Of a stretch of DNA of 64,000 nt, positions 58,081 to 64,000 are shown piece by piece. Numbering within the stretch: the stretch's first letter is position 1; each line of letters opens with the position of its first letter. The notes below the pieces were generated by a model. That model was not told the origin of the DNA. It searched no databases and saw only the letters and a list, made by a program, of their open reading frames with translations. A program made the position numbers and the translations under genes. This DNA is from Chryseobacterium aquifrigidense (GTDB lineage: Bacteria > Bacteroidota > Bacteroidia > Flavobacteriales > Weeksellaceae), in contig NZ_VFPD01000005.1 in NCBI RefSeq assembly GCF_006716485.1, positions 62,001 through 126,000 of the forward strand, written 5' to 3'.

Positions 58081-60369
58081 ATGTCAAGTAACAACAATCG
58101 TGACGAAAAGAACTTTAGCCAGGCAGCGCTAGATTATCATAAAGCAGAACCCAAAGGAAAAATTGAAGTAATCCCATCAAAGCCACACTCTTCTCAAAGA
58201 GATTTGTCATTGGCTTACTCTCCGGGAGTAGCAGTTCCTTGTATGGAAATTCATGATAAGCCGGAAACTGTATATGATTATACAGGAAAAGGAAACCTGG
58301 TAGCAGTAATTTCTAACGGTACTGCCGTACTTGGACTGGGAGATATCGGTGCTGAGGCTTCAAAACCGGTAATGGAAGGGAAAGGACTATTATTCAAGAT
58401 CTTTGCAGATATCAACGTTTTTGATATTGAGATCGATGAAAAAGATCCTGATAAATTTATTGAAATCGTAAAAGGAATTGCGCCTACTTTCGGAGGGATC
58501 AACCTGGAAGATATTAAAGCTCCTGAAGCGTTTTATATAGAACAAAGACTGAAAGAGGAATTGAATATTCCTTTGATGCACGATGACCAGCACGGAACAG
58601 CCATTATCTCAGCTGCTGCATTGATCAACTCTCTGCAGATTGCCAATAAAGATATTGATAAAGTGAAAATGGTGGTAAACGGAGCTGGTGCTGCAGCCAT
58701 TGCATGTACCAAACTTTATATCTCATTAGGACTGAAAAAAGAAAACGTCCTGATGTGTGACAGTAAAGGAGTAATTAACCATAAAAGAGAAAATCTTACG
58801 CCTGAAAAATTAGATTTCATCGCTCAGACAGATATTGAAACATTGGAAGACGCTGTAAAAGGATCCGATGTTTTTGTAGGATTGTCAAAAGGAAACGTAA
58901 TGACTCCGGAAATGTTGTTAAGTATGAATGATAATCCTATCGTATTTGCTTTAGCCAACCCTGATCCGGAAATTGCTTATGACCTGGCCCTTGAAACCCG
59001 TAAAGATGTGATCATGGCAACAGGAAGAAGTGATTATCCTAATCAGGTAAACAATGTATTGGGATTCCCTTATATTTTCCGTGGAGCATTAGATGTACAG
59101 GCTACAGGAATTAATGAAGATATGAAACTGGCTGCCGTACACGCCATTGCGGATCTTGCAAAAGAACCCGTGCCGGAAGCTGTAATTTTAGCATACAACG
59201 TTCAGAATCTTCAGTTTGGAAGAGAATATTTCATTCCGAAACCTTTTGATAACAGATTGATCACAAAAGTATCAAGCGCTGTTGCAAAAGCAGCCATTGA
59301 AAGTGGAGTTGCCAGAAAAACCATTACGGATTTTGACGAATATGAGCATCAGCTGTTAGACAGAATGGGTAGAGATGAGAGATTGGTAAGAATGATGCAG
59401 AGCCGTGCGAAATCCAATCCGAAAAGAATTACCCTTGGAAATGCTGAAGAATACAATGTCTTGAAAGCAGCCCAGATTCTTTATGAAGAAGGAATTGCTT
59501 ATCCAAGCCTTTTAGGAGATAAAAAATACATCAAGGAACAGATGGAACGTTACGGAATTACCCTGGATGTTCCAATCATTGATCCAAGTGATGACGATCA
59601 GAAAGAAAACAGAAAAAAATACAGAGAAACCCTTTGGAAACTTCGTCAGAGAAAAGGAATGAACGAGTACAAAGCGAAGAGATATGTACGTCAGAGAGAC
59701 TATTTCGGACCTTTGATGCTGAAGCATGGAGATACTGATGGACTTATTGTAGGATTCTCTAAAAACTATACTTCCGTTTTACGTCCTGTTTTAGAAGTTA
59801 TTGAAAAAGATAAGGGAGTAGATAAAGTAGCGGCAATGATGATGATTCTGTCTGAAAAGAAACCTATTTTCTTCGCAGATACTTCTATCAATCAGAATCC
59901 TACCGCTGAAGATCTTGTGAATATTGCTAAAATGGCAGAATTTACAGTAAAATCTTTTGCTATTGAACCAAGAATTGCAATGCTTGGATTTGAAAACTTT
60001 GCTGCCATTTCCGAAACTTCTAAAAAAGTGGCAAAAGCAGTAAGTATCCTTCATGAGAAATTCCCTAAAATGGTTGTAGATGGTGAAATTCAGCCGGATT
60101 TTGCAATGAATGCAGATCACCTGAGCGATTACCCATTCTCAAAACTAGGAACTACACCGGCCAACACATTCATCTTCCCGAATCTGGAAAGTGCAAACCT
60201 TTCTTACAAGATTCTGAGAGGAATGAAAGTAGCACAGGTTATCGGACCTATCTTAATGGGGTTAAAGCAGCCGGTACACGTACTTCAGATGCGTTCAAGC
60301 GTTGATGAGATTGTAAACCTTGCTACGATTGCTGTTCTTGATGCTCAAAGAAGAGAAAAGAAATCGTAA
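58081..60369 (+). CDS. maeB: NADP-dependent malic enzyme with phosphotransacetylase-like domain
   Basis: This enzyme decarboxylates malate to pyruvate with NADP+. The 762-residue product has an N-terminal malic enzyme half (YSPGVAVPC, MHDDQHGTAI, a GAGAAAI Rossmann motif) and a C-terminal phosphotransacetylase-like half from about residue 430 that acts as an acetyl-CoA sensor in MaeB. The length is typical. It precedes ruvA and sprA, a common Bacteroidota order. Confidence 0.94.
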   Translation: MSSNNNRDEKNFSQAALDYHKAEPKGKIEVIPSKPHSSQRDLSLAYSPGVAVPCMEIHDKPETVYDYTGKGNLVAVISNGTAVLGLGDIGAEASKPVMEGKGLLFKIFADINVFDIEIDEKDPDKFIEIVKGIAPTFGGINLEDIKAPEAFYIEQRLKEELNIPLMHDDQHGTAIISAAALINSLQIANKDIDKVKMVVNGAGAAAIACTKLYISLGLKKENVLMCDSKGVINHKRENLTPEKLDFIAQTDIETLEDAVKGSDVFVGLSKGNVMTPEMLLSMNDNPIVFALANPDPEIAYDLALETRKDVIMATGRSDYPNQVNNVLGFPYIFRGALDVQATGINEDMKLAAVHAIADLAKEPVPEAVILAYNVQNLQFGREYFIPKPFDNRLITKVSSAVAKAAIESGVARKTITDFDEYEHQLLDRMGRDERLVRMMQSRAKSNPKRITLGNAEEYNVLKAAQILYEEGIAYPSLLGDKKYIKEQMERYGITLDVPIIDPSDDDQKENRKKYRETLWKLRQRKGMNEYKAKRYVRQRDYFGPLMLKHGDTDGLIVGFSKNYTSVLRPVLEVIEKDKGVDKVAAMMMILSEKKPIFFADTSINQNPTAEDLVNIAKMAEFTVKSFAIEPRIAMLGFENFAAISETSKKVAKAVSILHEKFPKMVVDGEIQPDFAMNADHLSDYPFSKLGTTPANTFIFPNLESANLSYKILRGMKVAQVIGPILMGLKQPVHVLQMRSSVDEIVNLATIAVLDAQRREKKS

Positions 60370-60449
60370 TAGAATGAGCAGCATAACTGGAAGCAGTAAT
60401 CCATCTTTCTTATTTAAAAAATGACACTTTAAACCGTGTTCAAATAGTA

Positions 60450-60482
60450 AAAAGACTCCATATTTTGGAGTCTTTTGTTTTT
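60450..60482 (+). terminator. Terminator of maeB
   Basis: AAAAGACTCCA and TGGAGTCTTTT pair around TATTT, followed by GTTTTT. Confidence 0.85.
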
Positions 60483-60566
60483 CTGTTAATTCCTTGAATT
60501 CTTATTTGAAATTTAAGTTAAAAATCATTCGTACATCAAATGAAAACATTAATTAGTTTAAATTGC

Positions 60567-60574
60567 TATATTTG
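60567..60574 (+). promoter_or_regulatory. -7 box of the ruvA-sprA unit
   Basis: TATATTTG matches TAnnTTTG exactly, 19 bases before the ruvA ATG. No clear TTG is seen at -33. Confidence 0.5.
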
Positions 60575-60593
60575 GGAGTTTTAAAAATTAATA

Positions 60594-61178
60594 ATGATAT
60601 TTTCTTTACAAGGCACTGTTCAAGAACTTACGCCTACCTACGCTGTCATCAATGTTCAAGGAGTTGGTTACTATGTGGGAATCAGTTTGATGACCTCACA
60701 GACACTGGTTTTGAACCAGCAGACCTTTTTATTTATTCAGCAGATCATTCGTGAAGATGCTCATCTTCTCTTTGGATTTAACACACGTTCAGAAAAAGAA
60801 ATGTTCAATCTGTTAATAAGCGTTAATGGAGTAGGAGCCGTTTCAGCACTGATTCTGTTGTCAACATTGAGTCTTGATGAGATTGCGTCTGCTATACTTT
60901 CCGGAAACAGTGCACTGATCCAAAAAGCAAAAGGAATTGGTGCAAAAACGGCCGAAAGAATTATTGTAGATCTTAAAGATAAAGTACAGAAATACAGCGA
61001 TCCAAACGCGAATATTTCTGTGATGGTGGATAATAAAATTAAGGAAGAATCGTTATCTGCATTAGAAGTTTTAGGCATTCCTAAACGAGCGAGCGAGAAG
61101 ATTGCGGATAAAATTATAAAACAAAATCCAACCATCTCGGTAGAAGAATTGGTTAAACAAATCTTAAAAAACATTTAA
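60594..61178 (+). CDS. ruvA: Holliday junction DNA helicase subunit RuvA
   Basis: RuvA binds Holliday junctions and loads RuvB. The 194-residue product has the OB-fold N-terminus, the first HhH motif (LLISVNGVGAVSAL), the second (IQKAKGIGAKTAERII) and the C-terminal RuvB-binding domain (EALEVLGIPKRASEKI-like). sprA starts only three bases after its stop. Confidence 0.95.
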   Translation: MIFSLQGTVQELTPTYAVINVQGVGYYVGISLMTSQTLVLNQQTFLFIQQIIREDAHLLFGFNTRSEKEMFNLLISVNGVGAVSALILLSTLSLDEIASAILSGNSALIQKAKGIGAKTAERIIVDLKDKVQKYSDPNANISVMVDNKIKEESLSALEVLGIPKRASEKIADKIIKQNPTISVEELVKQILKNI

Positions 61179-61181
61179 CAT

Positions 61182-64000
61182 TTGGTGGCGAATAGTAAGC
61201 ATCTTAACATATTTTTGTTCCTGTCGTTCCTGTGTATGTCTGTGAGTGCTTTTGCACAGGCACAGAAAGATACAGCGATCATAAGAAAACAATATGAAGT
61301 GGCTGACCCTACGAGGTATGAAGCCTATTACGATATAAAAACCGGGATGTACTATGTATATCCCAAAATAGGGAATACTATTACAGGTCCTCCTACAGCG
61401 ATGTCTCCGGAAGAGTATAAAGAATATATGCTTGCCAGCCAGACAAAAGCTTATTACAAGGAGAAATCTGATAAATATAATCTCCTCTTCAGAAAAGACA
61501 GATCTGATGCGAGAAAGCAGGGATTAATTCCTTCTTTGTTAATTAATAACAAACTGTTTGAGACCATTTTCGGAGGCAACAAAATTGAAATCATCCCTTC
61601 CGGATACGCATCCCTGGATTTTGCAGGACTTTACCAAAAAATAGATAACCCGATGATCCTGCCTCAGAACAGGACCAGTTTTACCTTTGATATCGATCAG
61701 AGAATTCAGCTGGGATTATTAGGGAAAGTAGGGGAAAACCTTCAGTTAAAGGCCAATTATGATACCCAGAGTGGTTTTGCTTTCGAAAACAGAATGAACC
61801 TTGTATGGCAGGCAAAAGGAAGCTGGAAAGATCTTCAGAGTAAAGGTCTTGGAAATGTAGATAAACCTAATGAAGGAGGAGAAGATAAAATCATCAAAAG
61901 AGTCGAATTTGGTAATGTAAACATGCCACTTTCAACAAGTCTCATCCGTGGTTCCCAATCACTGTTCGGGGTGAAAACGGAATTCCAGTTAGGAAAAACA
62001 TTTGGAACAGTAGTCCTTTCCCAGCAACAGGGAGAAGCTCGTAATATTGTAGTACAGGGTGGTGGTGTAATGAACAATTTCAAAGTCAACGCAATTGACT
62101 ATGAAGAAAACCAGCACTTCTTTTTAGGACATTATTTCCTGAATAAGTATGACGATGCCCTGCTTAATTATCCACAGATCAATTCAACAATCAATATTAC
62201 CAGAATGGAAGTCTGGGTACTTGATCAGGGGAACAGTAACCTGGCTTATCAGAAAAGTATTATCGGGATCAGGGACCTTGGAGAAGGACCTGGAGGAATT
62301 ACACTGCCGGATAACTCTCTGAACGGTCTTTATGATGCTGTTTCATCTGTAGCAGGAACCAGAGAAGCAGGGAAAAACTATGGAACTATTTTCCAGGGAC
62401 AGGTGCTTCCCGGAGATCCAACTCCTTATGACAATGGAGAACAGTTCATTTACAATACAAAAGCAAGAAAACTTAACAGTAATGAATTTACCTACCAGCC
62501 ACAGCTGGGATATATTTCATTAAATCAAAAACTTAATGATCAGCAGCTTTTAGCCGTTTCCTACTCATATACCGTTAACGGAAGCAATAAAGTATACAAA
62601 GTAGGGGAATTTTCTGAAGAAAGTCCTGTACTGGTTACCAAAGTATTGAGAGTAAACAATAAGGTGAACACACAGTCTCCAATGTGGGACCTGATGATGA
62701 AGAACATTTATTCTATTGATGCAGGGCAGGTATCTCCCGACGGATTTATCCTTAACGTATACTACAGAGATCCAAAAACAGGAGGTAAAGTAAATTATCT
62801 TCCGGATACTCCTGTAAAAGATCAGAACTTATTGAAATTATTTAACTGGGACCGTCTTAATATGAACGGCGATATCCAGAACAATAAAGATGGAAGTAAA
62901 GGGGACGGTATTTTCGATTTTGTCAATGGGATTACCATCAGGCCGGAAACCGGAAGAGTCATCTTTACCAAAGTACAGCCTTTCGGTGCCTACATACAAA
63001 AAGCTTTGGGAGGAACTTTTGATCCTCAATACGTGTTTCAGGATCTTTATACCAAACAGAAACAACAGGCAATCTCCAGTAATCTTGCACAAAGGTATAC
63101 CATGGAAGGCCGTTACAAAGGAGTTCAAGGACAAGGTATTTCTTTAGGTGCAGTAAACGTTCCTCAGGGATCGGTAAAAGTGGCTGCAAACGGAGTACAG
63201 CTTACAGAAGGTGTAGACTACACCGTAGACTATATGCTTGGAACCGTTACAATCATTAACGAAAATGTAAAACAGTCCGGACAGGCCATCAATATTTCAC
63301 TGGAAAACCAGTTGACATTTAATACTCAAAGAAAAAGATTCTTAGGATTAAACTTAGAAAGAAGATTCAGTGAAAACTTTATACTGGGAGGAACAGTAAT
63401 CAATTACTCTGAATCTCCATTAACCCAGAAAGTAAACTTCGGGCAGGAAGCGGTAAACAATACCATGGCAGGGATCAACCTGATGTACAACAATCAGGCT
63501 CCTTATCTGACAAGATTGACCAATAAACTTCCTATGGTAAAAACCGAAGCTCCATCCAACTTAAACTTTAAGATGGAAGCAGCTTACTTATTACCTGGAT
63601 TGAATAAAGGAACAAACAATCAGTCTTACATTGACGATTTTGAACAGACAACCTCTAAAATATCATTAAAAGAACCGGCAGCATGGAGCCTTGCTTCAAA
63701 ACCGGAAAAAAATACATTGCCGCCATTTAACACAGTTCCGGCCAATGATGACATAACAAGCGGATATGGAAGGGGATTATTAACATGGTATAATATTGAC
63801 CCTAGATTCTGGAATGTTGGAGGAAAAGCTCCTTCAGGAATTACACCACAGTCTGTATCCAATCACGCTTCCAGAAGAGTACAATATTCGGAGATCTATA
63901 ACAACAGAGATTTCGTAGCCGGGGAACAAACCTTTACAAATACTTTCGATATCTCTTATTTCCCTAAGGAAAAAGGACCATACAACGTAAACCCGTTGGC
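61182..64000 (+). CDS. sprA: SprA (T9SS translocon/gliding protein), 5' part; runs off the window
   Basis: SprA is the giant outer-membrane barrel through which T9SS cargo crosses. The frame has no ATG at its start; TTG 61182 or GTG 61185 gives a signal peptide (FLSFLCMSVSAFAQ) and the SprA N-terminus (YEVADPTRYEAYYD, NPMILPQNRTSFTFDIDQRIQLG). About 939 residues are visible of an expected 2,300-2,400. It explains how the T9SS cargo proteins in this window could be exported. It is probably co-transcribed with ruvA. Confidence 0.92.
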   Translation, partial: MVANSKHLNIFLFLSFLCMSVSAFAQAQKDTAIIRKQYEVADPTRYEAYYDIKTGMYYVYPKIGNTITGPPTAMSPEEYKEYMLASQTKAYYKEKSDKYNLLFRKDRSDARKQGLIPSLLINNKLFETIFGGNKIEIIPSGYASLDFAGLYQKIDNPMILPQNRTSFTFDIDQRIQLGLLGKVGENLQLKANYDTQSGFAFENRMNLVWQAKGSWKDLQSKGLGNVDKPNEGGEDKIIKRVEFGNVNMPLSTSLIRGSQSLFGVKTEFQLGKTFGTVVLSQQQGEARNIVVQGGGVMNNFKVNAIDYEENQHFFLGHYFLNKYDDALLNYPQINSTINITRMEVWVLDQGNSNLAYQKSIIGIRDLGEGPGGITLPDNSLNGLYDAVSSVAGTREAGKNYGTIFQGQVLPGDPTPYDNGEQFIYNTKARKLNSNEFTYQPQLGYISLNQKLNDQQLLAVSYSYTVNGSNKVYKVGEFSEESPVLVTKVLRVNNKVNTQSPMWDLMMKNIYSIDAGQVSPDGFILNVYYRDPKTGGKVNYLPDTPVKDQNLLKLFNWDRLNMNGDIQNNKDGSKGDGIFDFVNGITIRPETGRVIFTKVQPFGAYIQKALGGTFDPQYVFQDLYTKQKQQAISSNLAQRYTMEGRYKGVQGQGISLGAVNVPQGSVKVAANGVQLTEGVDYTVDYMLGTVTIINENVKQSGQAINISLENQLTFNTQRKRFLGLNLERRFSENFILGGTVINYSESPLTQKVNFGQEAVNNTMAGINLMYNNQAPYLTRLTNKLPMVKTEAPSNLNFKMEAAYLLPGLNKGTNNQSYIDDFEQTTSKISLKEPAAWSLASKPEKNTLPPFNTVPANDDITSGYGRGLLTWYNIDPRFWNVGGKAPSGITPQSVSNHASRRVQYSEIYNNRDFVAGEQTFTNTFDISYFPKEKGPYNVNPL

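Overview
The window looks like a chromosomal segment of a Chryseobacterium-like member of the Flavobacteriia (Bacteroidota). The evidence is low GC, weak Shine-Dalgarno sites, several promoters of the Bacteroidota form TTG-N19-TAnnTTTG, SusC/SusD, GLPGLI and type IX secretion (T9SS) cargo proteins, a C-terminally extended PaaZ, and the start of sprA next to ruvA. No rRNA, CRISPR array, prophage or plasmid backbone was seen. The only mobile-type gene is one RAYT transposase. All assignments come from reading the sequence; no database search was run.

Layout. 1-15.4 kb: an aerobic phenylacetate degradation operon (paaK-E-A-B-C-D-G-H-I-J-Y-Z) on the + strand. It begins at a good promoter with a TetR/PaaR-like dyad over the likely start site. 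It is interrupted by unrelated genes: a lipoprotein between paaC and paaD, a small protein between paaH and paaI, and a RAYT/REP unit plus an esterase and a membrane protein between paaY and paaZ. 15.5-21.5 kb: small accessory genes, including a lipoprotein, a 53-residue double-glycine-leader cysteine-rich peptide, a CPBP protease, a DUF4241/SMUG2-type pair, a T9SS cargo protein, a lone tail-collar protein and an enoyl-CoA hydratase. 21.9-26.4 kb: a SusC/SusD nutrient-uptake pair. 26.5-33 kb: uncharacterised membrane proteins around a winged-helix regulator, with the same 17-bp dyad in front of both transcription units, followed by two lipoproteins. 33-38.4 kb: a secreted subtilase, dtd, a zincin-like lipoprotein and a degenerate Rieske lipoprotein. 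38.5-44.5 kb: greA, a HIT protein, clpX, a T9SS cargo protein with a small membrane partner, a TlpA-like thioredoxin, and tRNA-Met. 44.5-52 kb: a peptide-export locus with a GLPGLI protein, a small secreted two-cysteine peptide, an HlyD-type adaptor, a C39-peptidase ABC exporter, and a VKOR-thioredoxin oxidase. 52-64 kb: a candidate small RNA, a DUF3810/sugar transporter/acyltransferase/GtrA operon, an N-acetylglucosamine-kinase-like ATPase, malic enzyme, ruvA and the 5' part of sprA.

How the parts may work together. The paa genes form an almost complete phenylacetate-to-acetyl-CoA/succinyl-CoA route, but no clear PaaF hydratase is in the operon. The exporter at 46.6-52 kb has everything needed to cleave, oxidise and export disulfide-containing double-glycine peptides. 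The peptide at 16.4 kb fits its expected substrate, although it lies 30 kb away. The winged-helix regulator and its two matching dyads define a compact regulon of membrane proteins with no assigned function. These last two are the best candidates for undescribed systems.
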